Origin: Ophiostoma sp. CBS 140.51 | Lineage: Eukaryota > Ascomycota > Sordariomycetes > Ophiostomatales > Ophiostomataceae | Assembly (NCBI GenBank): GCA_029298735.1 | Contig: JANSLP010000167.1 | Coordinates: 1-64,000 of the forward strand | DNA: 64,000 nt | Direction of reading: 5' to 3' | In this document: piece after piece, positions 1 to 12,800 of the stretch | Numbering within the stretch: the first letter of the stretch is position 1 | Layout of the letters: every line of letters starts with the position of its first letter | The notes under the pieces: model-generated | What the model saw: only the letters and a program-made list of their open reading frames with translations | Told to the model about the DNA's origin: nothing | Databases searched by the model: none | Position numbers and translations under genes: made by a program

Positions 1-3000
1 ACATATCAATGCTTGGACGGAGCAGTGTCTTTACGTCCTCCGTGCTTTATGATGACCTATCCCGTGTGTGCCACTACACCGCGAAGGCAAAAAATCTTAG
101 TAAAATCAACGCCTATTTCATTCGACTTTGAAAAGAAATCAAATAATGAGAGAACAGCCGCAAGGCTCTGATAAGTGTGGATGATCGACTTTGACCTGTC
201 GATTTCCCAATTTGGAAGTTCTACCCACAGGAAGTCCCGCACCACATGTAACCAGTCTCGGATCGGCGCACTTTGACGTCCTCAAAGTGTAAATGCTATC
301 ACTGAGCAAAATGCGGAACACCGAAGACTAGCCTTGTTCACACGAAAGATATCAATTTTGCCGGCTTTGTCCTGGCAACGGACGCGATATGCGGCTATTT
401 AGAGGTGTGTACCGTACGGTGGTCCGAAGACTCGTTGCTATAATTACTACGCCATTTGGAAAGAGGCCTCACCAAATTAAAATTTATCGATATCATCTAC
501 GATTGAAATGGGGTTGTCACATGTGGTTGGCCTCAGGTGTTGGCCTCTGGTGTCGATCTGTAGCCATGCCAGTCGCATTTGCCATCTGCCGTTCACCAGC
601 GTAGTGGAGAGCACATGATTTTGAGGCCCGTGGAGAATTGAGACGACCCGCGGTCTCTGCGGAATGGAAAGGCAGCGTTGCATCGGGAAGGAAGTGGTAC
701 TCTGAACATTTTCCGATCGCCGCCAGGAAGGAGGAGTAACAAAACAAAACAGAAAAAGGAGGGGAGGACCCCGCCCGTTTGAAAGAACGGCTCCCGGTGG
801 ATGTCCAATTCGGATAACCATAAGACGACCGCAAGATAGCAAATAAAATGTAGATGTAAAGACTGCGCATGGCGATATCTTGGTAGATGAAAGAAACCAT
901 TTTATGGAGCGTGCGGGTGAATTGCGGGTGGGAAGGGCAGGCCGGAAGTAGATGAACAAACTGCGGCACTTTCCTGTTCTTGGACGCGACGGAAGAGACC
1001 GGCGAAAAGCTCGGCAAAGAGACGCAAAAGATGAGAACTGAACAAACTGATAGAACGCTGTTGATAATGATGATAATGATTGCATATTTGTGAATGTATT
1101 TTGCCGTTGATTTTTCCCACCTAGTTTCTCACGTTAAATGCACTGTTCCTGCCTCTTCGGACTTCACGGTTAAGTTATCAGGAGGATGCCCGCACCTTCT
1201 CCCACTGTTAGCACAGCAAATGTCTGCACAATCTACCGGTGGGGTATGCTGTGAGATCTCGCCGGACGTCTCACTGTACATCTTTTCCCTGATGGTGTAA
1301 TTTAACAGGCTGTGAGAATATGGTGAGGCATCTTAAAATAGGTGCATAAATGCCAAAAATGTGTGACGAAGGGGTAAAGGGGCTGTTTATGTTGGCCCAA
1401 GCTTTCAAAATGGCAGATGCCATTTGTTGATATATTGGGAACAGGAAGCGCTTCGTCATCAGGAGTTTGTTGTTCTTAATTGTGTCGCTCCTTCCCCTTC
1501 CACTTACGCTGCGGTGTGTTGGCTGTTTCCTGTTAAACAAGACGGGCGCCTGCTTCTCACTTACACTCCTGATTTGGCAAGTGGGGCAGGGCAGAGCATG
1601 GCAGCAAGCTTCCTTCCCCTAATTCACACGCTGGATCCCGCCGGCGGAGCGCAGAAAAGAGACAAGAGACGGGGAAATGACGTGGGTTCGGCGGGCAGGT
1701 GCGACACGCGCAAAACGTTTTGGAGAAGGGAAGGTGCGCACTTGCCCTGCGACAGGGAACGAGGTACAAAATTACAAAGACACGAAACAGAAACAGCAGG
1801 TACAAAGGACAAGCAAGAACACATGCACACTACAGTACTACAAGTAGCGTCTCAGCCCTGTACAGCGGGCAGGTACTTGCGACAGACAGAACACACTTTT
1901 ATTTACCCCTCCACACTTTACGCCAAAATGGCGCCCGCCGCCCGCCGTTGGGCTGGTCTTGGACTCTCGGGACGGTCCCTTGCACGCCAATCCAAGACAA
2001 GAAAGTCGACCCAAGAAAGGGACCTGAAAGAAGCGATCACGACAATCCTTGGGAGAATTTTGAGTGAGAGTACTTTGTAGAATTTGACGAGGGGCACAAG
2101 GAAGGTACGATTCCGCGGAAGTTTTAGGGAACATGGAAGCAGCGTCCCACAAATACGCAACAAGAAGGAGAGAAGGAGAAAAGGAAAGCGCTGCGCGTAA
2201 AGAAGGAAAGAGAAGCCGTTTCGCTCTTTCCTCGCCGGACTGGCACACGAAAAGGGATAGAAGAAAGAACACAGGGAAAGAGTCAGGGAAGAAGACAAGG
2301 AGCAAAGTGCATGCATGGGAGCGAACAAGGGAAGGAGCGATGAGAAAAAGAAGCCGGAAACGTAGATCAAATTACCGAGGGGAAGAAAAACGGAGACGCG
2401 CACAAAAAAAGACCAAAAAAGACAGGGGTCACAATATCAACAATGAGGAACGCCCGCAAAAAGAAAAGAAAAGAAAGACTGCGACAAAGAGCTGAGCATG
2501 CGCGCGCGCGACATTTTCTACCCAACAGAAAACGAAATGAGCGATGGATGGATCCGAGGCCCAGCCGTCCTTCGTCGCAAAAAAAAGATGCGCCGGCAAG
2601 AAGAAGAAGAAGAAGAAAAGAAAGGAGCAAAAAGAAAAGAGACCCGACAAGAAGCACACAATGGAACCGGGCGAGCACAGATGTGACAGGGATGCCGAAA
2701 CCAAAAGAAGAGAAGAGAAGGACTCAACCGCCAAGGAAACTCAAGGACGCACTTTTGTCACAAGCAGTCACTAGGAGACGCGCAAACAAGCCACAGAGCC
2801 ACAAAGAACACAGCGATCCTACAACGAAACTGCACCACCCCTGCACGACTTGCACGCCAGACGCATAAACTGCGAGGCGCTCTGGCACGGGTCTGGCATA
2901 GGGTGCTGGCCGAGTTCGCTGCTGCAGAATGACGAGGTGAGTCACAGAGCACACAAGAAAACAAGAGAAAGGAGAGGGAAAGAAAAGAAGGAGAGACAAG

Positions 3001-5801
3001 AGGGGACAAGAAAAGGAAGAGGGAGCTTGTCAACTGTCAAGCCCAAATTGCGAGGGAGTGACCGGCATGCGCTGTGCAGCCAATCGATTGCACGCACTGC
3101 ACTCTCACAAGGGCAACAAGGGGTCAAGCCTGCACGACGGTATTCCAACGGTGGAGGGGAAGGCGACAGTTAAAAGACGAGAAGGGAGCCCCAAAAAGGA
3201 AATCAGAATAAAAAGGCGATCGAGGAGGAGTCGACACTGAAGAAAATCAGAAATTGAGAACTGACGATACCTCCCGAACAGAATCCTTCCTTTCAACGCG
3301 CGCGGGCTGTGATAGGCTCATCGCGCCCGTTTCTTCCAAGGCAGCCGAAGGCTTCACACCCTCTTTTTCTGTTCACAACTCTCGCAACATCCACAACGGC
3401 CACAGCCTGCACAGCTTTCACAACTTCCCCAACGCCAAATCCTTGCAAAACTGGCAGTCCGAAGGCACCCCGTCCAGGCAGACACGCGAAACAGACGCCA
3501 GGAGCCGAGGACGACAGGGCTGCGCAGAAGACAGTCAAGAAATTATAACAGTTTTCAGCACGGACACTGAGTGACACGCAAAAGAAGGCTCCGACAACCC
3601 CTGCTCAAGGCTCTTGCACCGCCTCATGCGCCGCTTGGTGTGCCTGGCCAGAACACGACCAGACCAGGACCGACCAGGACTGACTGACCTCACACGGCGA
3701 ACGGTGGTCAGACGACACACCGGGACGGACAAACGGCAGCAAAACAACGAGATCATCTAAATAGGCCACGAGAAACGAGGAAAACGAGAACGGCAAAGAA
3801 AGAGGAAGACTGACGGGAGGAACAGGGACGACAAATCACAGACGACAAGGCAAAGGCAATCGATTCTAGGCAAACGCTCTTGACCAGCCGGATCCTCTCA
3901 CCAACGAGCCGTTTGGTCGATTCCGATCAGATATAAGGTGGCTGTTGTCCAAACTCTGCCGTCGGTCTATTTTTTGTTCCTCGTTTGTTGTTGACGATCG
4001 TTTGAATTCTCGATCATCCCGACTCACGATCCCAGCAGCCCTAACGTCCCCGTCGTCATCAGCGACATAGTCCCCAAACGCCATCCACCACCACAAATCT
4101 CTCCAGCTCCTTCCCGGCTGCCTCCACTCCTGCGCGGCATCCCGGCCCTTCCCACGCCGCCCACCTTCCCCTGGCCGACTCACACGCTCTGACGCTCCTG
4201 TCCTCTACTGGTGTCCCTCGTTTTTCTCCAGCCGCCTTTCAGGTGTTTTCCCTTTTTTAGCACACTGTCCTGAAAGCCCACCCACACCTCCATCCACACT
4301 TCGCACTTGTTCCCGCACCCCCCCTCCCCCGGCTTCATTTCTCCAGCACTTCCAGCCAAACTTCTTTTTCCGGAAAAAAGAAAACACAAAGGCGCCCACT
4401 CTTTCTCGTGCGTCGACTCCGTCCACTTCTTCCATTCTCCGAGTGACTCGTCTGCCTGGCGTGTTTCGTGTCAACGTCTTTCTTGTCACACTCGTTCGAC
4501 TTCTCTGCAATTTCCTTCATTCTCACTCGCTCGCTGTCACATCTTTTCTTCCTTCTTTTTGTTTTATTTTCATTCTTTTCTCCACAACGTCTCTTCATCT
4601 CTTCTCAACCTCACTTTCATTCCAAAGAGACCCAGAGAAGGGTCTCCCCCGGTCTCCCTTCTAATAATACTGAAAATTTTTCGCCGCATTAGGCTCAATC
4701 CCTGTCTTATACGTTGGAGCCCAACCACTTTGTCCTTTCGCAGCCTTGCCGCGTCTGCACAGCCCAACTGCGCACTAATACTGCGCCCAATTTGCCCAAT
4801 CTTTCTTTTCCCTCGGCCTCCCTAGTCTTTTTTACACGTTTCTGTGTACTTTTCTGTGTGCTCTTTGACAGAAAAGCGACCTCTGGAGTGTGCTCCTGGT
4901 GTGCTTCAAGGACGGGCTTTTATTGCACTTGTGGCTCTTATTGTTCTTATTCCTCTTATTATTCGTGTTTGCTATTGTCGCCTTTTTCGAGCATAACCGG
5001 ACAAATCCTCCGTCACAAGTTGCGCCTGCTCAGTTGCTGCCCGTCTGTCCAATTGTAGACGGTTGCTTGCGTTCCGCCTTTTCTTCTTTCGACTCTTCCT
5101 CATTTTCTCTCTCTTCTTTTTCTTCGCTTTATTTTCCTTCTTGCGTGTCGCCTGCAGACTGCCCCCCTTTTTTCTCTCATATTCCAGAAAACCCTCTTAT
5201 ATCCCTTGGGCACCGCTGCAGCTTGCATCCCGTCCTCCCACCGACTTTCTCTTAGTTTCCGCATCTTTTCTCCCCTCTCTTGGCCTACATTCTTTTTTTG
5301 TTCTTTTTACTACTCGGGCCTCTCGTCTTTCGACTCTCTGTTTACACCTACCAACCACCTGTCTCGCCTCGTTTGTCCGGCCATCCAGTCATAGCTACGC
5401 CATCCTGCATCTTTATCTTTTCCCTCCTGCGCATTCGCCTTATTTTTTCCCCTTCACCGCGACGCACGATCAAACCATACCATTTCCCAAACGAGCGTGC
5501 AGCAACGAGAGAGAGAGTCCAACACATCTGCATCTGCATCCACACGACCGGCAAGGAGCATATTCCCAAAGGAAGGGCACGCCCTAAACTAGCACGCACA
5601 TCTGGTAGACGAGAGAGCGTGTGAGAGTGAGAGAAAGAAACGTGAGAGAGTGAAAGGGATACGCATACAACCAAGCAGAGCTCGACACACGATATACACT
5701 TCTGCTAGATTACGCACTACAACCACCAGACGCAACGCCTGCCCGTTGCGGCACACACACGACCCTATTTAGGATCCGGCATATCCCACAACTTTTCCAG
5801 G
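1..5801. other. Non-coding region with purine/pyrimidine strand asymmetry
   Basis: I recognise no gene here. Short open frames exist on both strands, but they overlap one another, are rich in Lys/Arg or Ser/Phe/Leu because of base composition, and show no known domain. From about 1.6 to 3.8 kb the plus strand is strongly purine-rich, with GAAGAA runs near 2.6 kb; from about 3.9 to 5.6 kb it is strongly pyrimidine-rich. The second half looks like the promoter and long leader of the plus-strand gene at 5802. By symmetry the first half could be the leader of a minus-strand transcript running towards position 1, but no convincing coding exon was found there. Confidence 0.6.
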
Positions 5802-7235
5802 ATGTCCGGACGGAGAGTCAACTTTCGCGAATCGCCGCCGTCGAGCAGCGTGTCGTCTCGTTATAACACGAGCGACTCAGGCCACGGCTTGGCAAGCGAC
5901 ACACCCAGCAGCAGCCGCTACTCCAGCGGCGGCGGCAGTCTATGGACCGACCTGCCCGCCCTACAGGATGCCTACCGCACTGTGCTCGCGGAGCGGGACG
6001 ACTGGAAGAACCGGGCCGAAGAACTGGAAGCAGAGGTCGTCGAGGCACAGAAGCTGACCTCGGAGGCCGAAGCCAAGTGGCGCGCCATGGTCGAGTCCAA
6101 CGAGCAGCTCGAGGACGAGAAAAAGAAATTGTTCAAGGAGAACAAGGAGCTCAAAATCCAGGTCGAAGAGGTCGACGAACTCCAGGACCAAGTCAACGAT
6201 CTCAACCAGAAACTCGCCGAAGCCAATGCCCGCTTCAATGAGATGCCGCACAATTTGGCAGCACCCGCCTATGGAGCACTGGGCACCAGCCCTTACGACC
6301 ACCATGGACATGCGGACAACATCAACAGCAGCTCTGGCACCAAGTCAAGCTCCCGGCACGGCAAGGAGGGTAAGTCTTCGTCGTCCAACAAGAGCAGCAG
6401 CAACGCCGGTAGCGGCACCAGTTCCGGTGGCAGCAGCCACAGTAGTTCACGCGCCAAGGTTGGCAGCAGCAGCAGCACGAGCACGGCCAAACTGTCGCGC
6501 TCGGGCAGCAGCCGCCACGGCGATCGTGACCGCGAACGGGAGCGTGAACGGGAACGCGACCGCGACCGTGACCACCACCCGGCCAAGGACCAAAAGACAC
6601 GCCTCTCCCAGCGCTTCGACCACAAAGACGACGTTCTTCTCGACAGCAACGGCTCCGCCACCTCGGCCGCCTCCTCCTCCTCACAAAAGCACCACAAGAG
6701 CGGCAGCAGCGGCCAGGGCAGCAGCGGCAGCAACGGTAGCAGCACCAGTGCCGACAGCATGGGCATGCGGCCACCACCAACACAGCAGCGGGTGCGCCGT
6801 GGCAGCTATATCGAGGGTTATGGTCCCGGTCCGGCCAAGCCGGCACCGGCTGGCCTCTCAGGATCCTCGCCCTCAGGCAACATCATGCCGACACCCATGT
6901 CACCCAACAAGGGCGTTTCTCGCTCAGCACCAGCACCGAGCGTCATGGGCGTTACCGGTGGACCCACGGCTGGCGGCTACTACCCAGGCTTCGCGCAGGC
7001 ACCACTACCCCAGGCACACCAGGCACACCAGTACGCCGCTCCACCACCGCCGTCTGCATCCGGCCTCATCTCGCCCCGTGGTGACAGCATGGGCAAGGAC
7101 GGCGGCATGCGCCCCAAGGTGCACATTGTAGACGAAATGTCCCTCGACCCTTACCAGCAGGAGCCGCAATACTACCGCGGCTATCCACCGGCCCGTGATC
7201 CTCGTCTCGACCCGCGTATTTCGTCACGCCGGTAA
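5802..7235 (+). CDS. Coiled-coil, Ser-rich low-complexity protein, function unknown
   Basis: A single-exon frame of 477 residues. Residues about 50-145 form a charged heptad-like helix ending in the segment EVDELQDQVNDLNQKLAEAN, predicted to be a coiled coil. Residues about 150-310 are Ser/Gly/Lys-rich and include an alternating Arg/Glu-Arg/Asp run (DRDRERERERERDRDRD) near residue 245. The rest is Pro/Gly-rich, and the end is Arg/Tyr-rich (residues about 435-477). Codon use and the coherent helix support a real gene, and the architecture resembles conserved hypothetical proteins of Sordariomycetes, but I cannot assign a function. The start is the first ATG of the frame. A good 3' splice-site-like sequence (CTTTTCCAG) ends one base before it, so the leader may contain an intron. 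A GTAAGT at about 6370 lies inside the frame without a convincing branch site and is treated as coding. Confidence 0.75.
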   Translation: MSGRRVNFRESPPSSSVSSRYNTSDSGHGLASDTPSSSRYSSGGGSLWTDLPALQDAYRTVLAERDDWKNRAEELEAEVVEAQKLTSEAEAKWRAMVESNEQLEDEKKKLFKENKELKIQVEEVDELQDQVNDLNQKLAEANARFNEMPHNLAAPAYGALGTSPYDHHGHADNINSSSGTKSSSRHGKEGKSSSSNKSSSNAGSGTSSGGSSHSSSRAKVGSSSSTSTAKLSRSGSSRHGDRDRERERERERDRDRDHHPAKDQKTRLSQRFDHKDDVLLDSNGSATSAASSSSQKHHKSGSSGQGSSGSNGSSTSADSMGMRPPPTQQRVRRGSYIEGYGPGPAKPAPAGLSGSSPSGNIMPTPMSPNKGVSRSAPAPSVMGVTGGPTAGGYYPGFAQAPLPQAHQAHQYAAPPPPSASGLISPRGDSMGKDGGMRPKVHIVDEMSLDPYQQEPQYYRGYPPARDPRLDPRISSRR

Positions 7236-9812
7236 ACATCCCATATATATCCTCGACATTAACGACGCTTCCAAACCAGTCACATGATACCACACGCCGC
7301 AAACTTCCTTTTCTTCGACGGCCAACGCTTGCACTTCTTCTTTTTACTTTGTACTTTTTACCCGGCATATTTGGACTTTTATTCGTTTCTTCTTCACACC
7401 TTTTCATATTCCCCATTTTCACTTTTTTGATTCCACGCTTTTTTTTGGTTCTCTTGTGAGACATTTTCCTGTTGTAACTGGACTGGCGGTTGTATTTTTT
7501 GTACAACGAGGATGACAGACAATGAGGGGAATGTGTCACGACACGATGGCAAAGGCAGGGGGTTGTGCTGGGGGGAAAGAGCAGGAACTGTAACACAACG
7601 GCGTTTTTTTTTCGTTTTTTTTTTTTCATTTTTCATCATCATATCCTGATTTTTATAGAATAGGGGAGAGGTTTTTTCATGTATTATCACCGTTACCATA
7701 CCAACTTCATGTACTACGTTTTAGGGACGAACGATGAGAGGCGGAAGCTCAAAGGGGACGAAGAGAAGAGAGAAAGATACCACACCATGTACATATTCCT
7801 CACGCGGGGGATGCCAACCATCTTACGCAGGAATGTCTTTTGTTTTTATTGTTACTATATCCTGTTTACCACCCACTCTTGTTTTCATTATCACTGTATT
7901 GATGGCTATTTACTGGGATAGAGGAGGAATACAGTGACACATACCATACCATTTTAGATAAGAGGAGGAACACAAAGGGGAAGAGAGACCATAAGGGCCT
8001 TCAATGGTCGCTACTCTCTTCAAAACAAAGAGACCTAGGCCAACATTTTTCCTGGAAAGCTTTAAACGGATACCCCCACGTGCAAACATACGAGAATCAT
8101 CTTTTTGATATCGGCACAAACTTTCCTCACATTTTTGTTCCGTTCTTGATGTTTACATATATCTCTTTTCTTTCCATTTCCTCCATAGACTCAAAGGCAA
8201 CTTTACACCGAGAACGGCATGCCTTGCTGGCTTGCTGTTTTCACCAAAATTCAAAAAATTATCACCAACCATCATCCTGATAATGCAAAGTGAATTCTGA
8301 TTTTAACGCCAGATTTGTCACACTCACCAATATTTTGAGCCGCAATTCGTAGCCTTGTGACCTTTGCATCATTCCCCCCATCGACCTGCGTCTAGGCAGC
8401 AGCTGGGGCCCACTCCCCCTTCATGTCCATGTCAACACTATCGACACCCCCTCTCTTCTCGGTCATCAACTCACCTCTTTAAAAAAAATGATGACGAAGG
8501 ATCGATGTCTTGAATTCGGCATACAACATTGTATTCCTTCAGACCAGCAAAATGAAGAACTCTTCCGCCGGGGCCTGTCATTGACTCCATTCGAGGGCTT
8601 TGTTGACTTTTCTGACCAGCTGGCCAGTCATTGGACAAAGACCCAAGAGGAGGCATGTCGGACTGGTTCGTGCGTGCGATCTGACCGACTCCTTGCTGTG
8701 CTGGCGGCAAGGGGAACTGACTCAAACGTACAAGCTTAAGAACAGTCAAGCATCCCGATCCCAATCTATCCCGCCAGTCTCACATGTCGGCATCTCATCT
8801 TCTCTTGACGCGTCAAAGGCGGCTCGCATTCGATGTCGTGTCGTGTCGTGTCAGCTAGATGACCCGTAAAATATGTACTCATCAAAGATGTATATCACGT
8901 CACCATCTCGTCCACCTGTCTTCCATTGGCCATCATTCGAAGATTCAAAAGAAAGAAGGGTGTGGCCGTCAAGATGGGTGGCCGAACGTCGACCAAATCG
9001 GCTCTGATCCTCCTGATCACTCACACCATCGACCATGGTCAAGAGCAGGAACAGAAAGTTCAGTGAACAGTCTAATTTCACTATGCCGACTTCGGCCTTG
9101 GGTCGAAGTGGTGATGTATGTTCCCTCATATTGTATCGAATAAGGCCGGTCAATGATTGACCAGACAAACTCAAAATTCAATGAGGACGCTTCCGTCTTC
9201 AATGAATATAGGAGTACCGTCCGTATTATTTAATCAGTACTACAACTTCGGTAGTCACGATGATGGCAATGTGGTTAATGTGATAGAAAAAATAACTGTA
9301 ATTTTGGCGTACGCGTCGTGGGGAATCTAAATAATTTTGTCTCTTTGATAAGTGGAAGAGACACTCACTGCGAGCACAATCAAAGCGTCTCGCACGGGTA
9401 ACTGTACTTGGGAAAAGGGACTAGTTTCTCCCCTTTTTGTTGCTTTTCCCCAAACCTGCTCCCAAGAAGAAAGAAATATATAAGTAAACAAGAAGAATAA
9501 AAGGCCACAACCCAACGCCGGTATAGAAAAAAAGAAAACAAAACAAACAAAAAGGGCCCCCAAAGAATCATCAGTTGGACATAATACATGAGAAGAAGAA
9601 GAAAAAAGTAAAGTAAACAAACCATAGGGTAGTCAAAACAAAAAGCTCGAAAGGCAAAAGCGAGAAACATAACGCAGAAAACTCCAGTAAAAATAGAGGC
9701 TATAGAAACACCTGTCCCCGAGTAAAATGAGGGAGAAACAAACAAAAGTTTAGCGTCGTATATAGGAGGCAATGCCTCAACGCCATTTCCTGCCCCTTGT
9801 CTTCGAAGGTGC
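7236..9812. other. Intergenic region, no gene recognised
   Basis: This lies between the ends of two convergent genes. The first 500 bases are T-rich, with a long T run at about 7605-7626, as expected of a 3' UTR. The remainder has only short frames without domains (longest about 100 codons). The A-rich stretch at 9.48-9.62 kb probably belongs to the 3' flank of the minus-strand TBF1-like gene. Confidence 0.6.
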
Positions 9813-12800
9813 CTAATTCGGAGGCGAGGCCAGAAGTCGAGCAAGAACCGACTCTTCCGAGGCATCTTCCTGTTGCTCTTGTTTTTGTTGCTGCTGTTGC
9901 TGTTGAGGGTTTGGAGGAGGCGCCTTCACAACAGGTACAGGCGAGGGAGTAGGCACATTAGCAGGTGTGGCAGGAGGTGCTGCGACGGGAGCGGGCGTAG
10001 TTGTGGTAGGAGTAGGAGCGGTTGCAGCGGGAGTTGGAACAGCAGGAGCTGGAGCAGGGGCGGGCTTCATAGCGGCGTTGGCAGCACCATTGGCAGGCGC
10101 GGCGGCAGCGGCAGGCGTTGTCCTGGGAGCCTCGGTATGGATGTGTTGCTGTAGCATCCATAGACGGTCCTCAGGCTGCTGGGGTGCTGCTGGAGCTGGT
10201 GCCTGGGCAGGCGGTTGAGTTGTTGCCGGCGCTTGAGTCGTCACAGGAGCAGCAGCCGGTGTAGGAAGTGGCGCTGCCACAAGCGCCTTTGCAGGGGCAG
10301 TTGTGGAAGCTGTCGTAGTGGCTTGCACCACGGGTGCCGCTGTGGTAGGTGCTGCTGCCGGAGCCAGAACCGTAGTCGAGGGATGGGACTGCGGCTGAGG
10401 AGTCGCGTGAGCCGAAGCCTTAGGAGTGCCTGCTAGTGTAGCCGGGGACCTCATCGGCTGTGCCGTAACATTGGGAGACGGCTGGGCGTAAGTTGGTGCA
10501 GGAGATGGGCGTGCAGGAGATGCCGTTGCCTGAACAGGCCGAGCAGCAGCCTCCTGAGCAACTGCAGGCGACTGGGGTGCAAGGTTGCGGATCGGCGACG
10601 GCGAGGACTGCGCTGGCCGGTGCTGCTGCTGTTGTGGCAAAGAACGGCTAGGGCTGATCGAAGACGGGCGGCCAGCAGCTAAGCGCTGTGCAGACGTCAG
10701 CATCGTCGAGGTCGGACGGGCCGCAATGGCTGCGTTATTGATGGCATTGTTGATGGCCGCCGTCATGCCAGCCGTAAGGTCGGCGGTAACCGACTTGATC
10801 GAGGCGGATGTGGTGCCGAGGGAGGCCCTGGACAGGGCACCAGAGGCTAACAGTGGCCGACCTGCAGCCGAGCCATTCGCCTGTTGGGCTGCCAGAGCCT
10901 GTGCTGTTGCCGAGTAGCCACCCCGAGCGGCTGCAAGAGCAACATCCGCGGCTGTCACCGGAGTCCGCTGTGGCACGCCAGTAGCACCGGCGCCTGCGCC
11001 AGTGCCTATGGTTGTACCAGTGGTAGCCGTGCCGGTTGTCTGCCGTGGAGGTAGTTGCGTCTGCTGCATCTGCCGCTGTTGCTGGAGTTGTTGCAGCTGC
11101 TGCTGGACGGCCGGTGAGAGCTGCGTTGCGCTGGCAATCCGGGGAGGAAGGTTGCTCACTGGCGGGTTGGGGGCAAGGTTATGCAAAGTCGTCGGTGCTC
11201 CTGTGCGAACAGCGCCGTTCGTGGCACCGCCATTCTGCATACCATTCGGCGGGCCAGTTGGCGCAGCGGCGGCCACTGGGCGTGCTGCGCCGTTGATGGG
11301 CACCGCATTATTGACGTTTACGTTGCCATTGGCCATGCCATTGTGGTGGTGGACGACGGGAGCATGTCCTGCAGTGACATTGTGAGCCGGGGCATGAGTA
11401 GGAGCATAAGAAGGAGCATGAGCTGGAGCGTGAGCAGTAACAGGTGCAGCAGTGTTCTGGTTCTGCATCTTGTTGCTGTTGTCCTGCAGACCACCGGCGA
11501 GCGTCATGATGCCCTGTACACGTGCCTGTTCCTCCTTGTTGGTGGCCTTTGCGCGCTCTTCAGCCTCTTTGCGAGCAGCCTGACTAGGAGCCCGTGTCTT
11601 GAGCTCGCCAGTCACGCACTTCAAGTAGTAAGGCATCTCGGTATTAGCCTTGAGGAAGAACAACTTGAGGTTGCGCGCCTTGTCTTTGAGCTGCACCTGG
11701 CTGCGGTCTTTGAGGATATCAGAGAGCGAGCCGTTGGCGCCAAAGAGCTGGAGGATCTGTGACCAATGGGGACCCTTGACCATGTCAAGACCTGCCATGA
11801 GCGCCTGCTCTTCGTCCGGAGACCACGGGCGTCGCGTACTGTGCAGGCCCTCACGCCGAGTATGTCCCTGTGTCTTGGATGCAGCAGCTTGTCGCGCCTG
11901 TTGGTAGAGGATAGCACTCGGCGACGACTGATGTGGCGGCAAGGCAGGGTTGCCGCCATTCAAGGTGTTGACCTGCTGTTGCTGTGGAGGCGGCGGTGGC
12001 GGGGCTTGGACTTGCTGGTAGGGGAAGGCTGGCGCTCGGTTGTACATAGCAAGGTTGTTGGCAAACGTATTTTGCATACTCGAAAGTGCAGCTGGAGGGG
12101 TGTCAGATGTGTTGTTCAGATTATGATGTATACCTTGATCGTTGTAGACATATAACTCACCATTCGCTTGGGCGACAGGAGACTGGGTCTGCTGCTGCAT
12201 GTTGTAGGCTGGCGTCGGAGCAAGTGTGGGTGCCGATGCCGGTGGCGCCTGAGCTTCCTGAGCTTCCTGGCCCAACTTGTCCTGAATCAGCTTCGTAAGA
12301 CCGGTCAAATCCATCATGCTTTCAGTTGGTGCAGGCGGAGCGGCGGCGATTCCGTTCGGTGGCGGCGCCGTGGTGTGAGTACGGATGGACGGGGTCGCAA
12401 GTAGGCCCAGCGTCGATGCTTGAGGCGATGCGGCTGGTGGCTGAGATGACGTACGAGCAGCGGACCGCTGGACTGCCTCCTGGATCAGTCTACTAACACC
12501 CTCTGCCATAGGCGACGCCTCGAGTGCCGACCGGTCGCTGACACCGTTCACAGAGTCGATCACCATCGGCGTCGGGCCATTGGTTGCTGCGGGAGCCGCA
12601 GCTTGTTGAGCTGACGCCTGTGACGCTGCTGTTGCTGCAAGGGCATCCGACGACGCCATTGCAGCAGAGAGCATCGAGGCAATGCTGTTGCCCATGGCAG
12701 TAAAGTCGGTACCGTTGATTATAGAGGGCTCTGCTTGGTCGGCCGCCATCTCGGAATCGTCGCCGTTCGCGTCGTCGTCGCCTGGCATCTCGATACCGTG

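Noticed and set aside
477..1085. 202-codon minus-strand frame
   Set aside because: Overlapped by other frames, no domain, Ser/Arg/Pro composition of chance type, no splice partner found.
2133..2868. Lys/Arg-rich plus-strand frames
   Set aside because: They result from the purine-rich base composition (AAG/AGA codons); several frames are open at once and none has structure.
6226..7131. 301-codon plus-strand frame inside the coiled-coil gene
   Set aside because: Shadow frame of the 477-residue gene; Ala/Thr/Pro/Arg-rich without domain.
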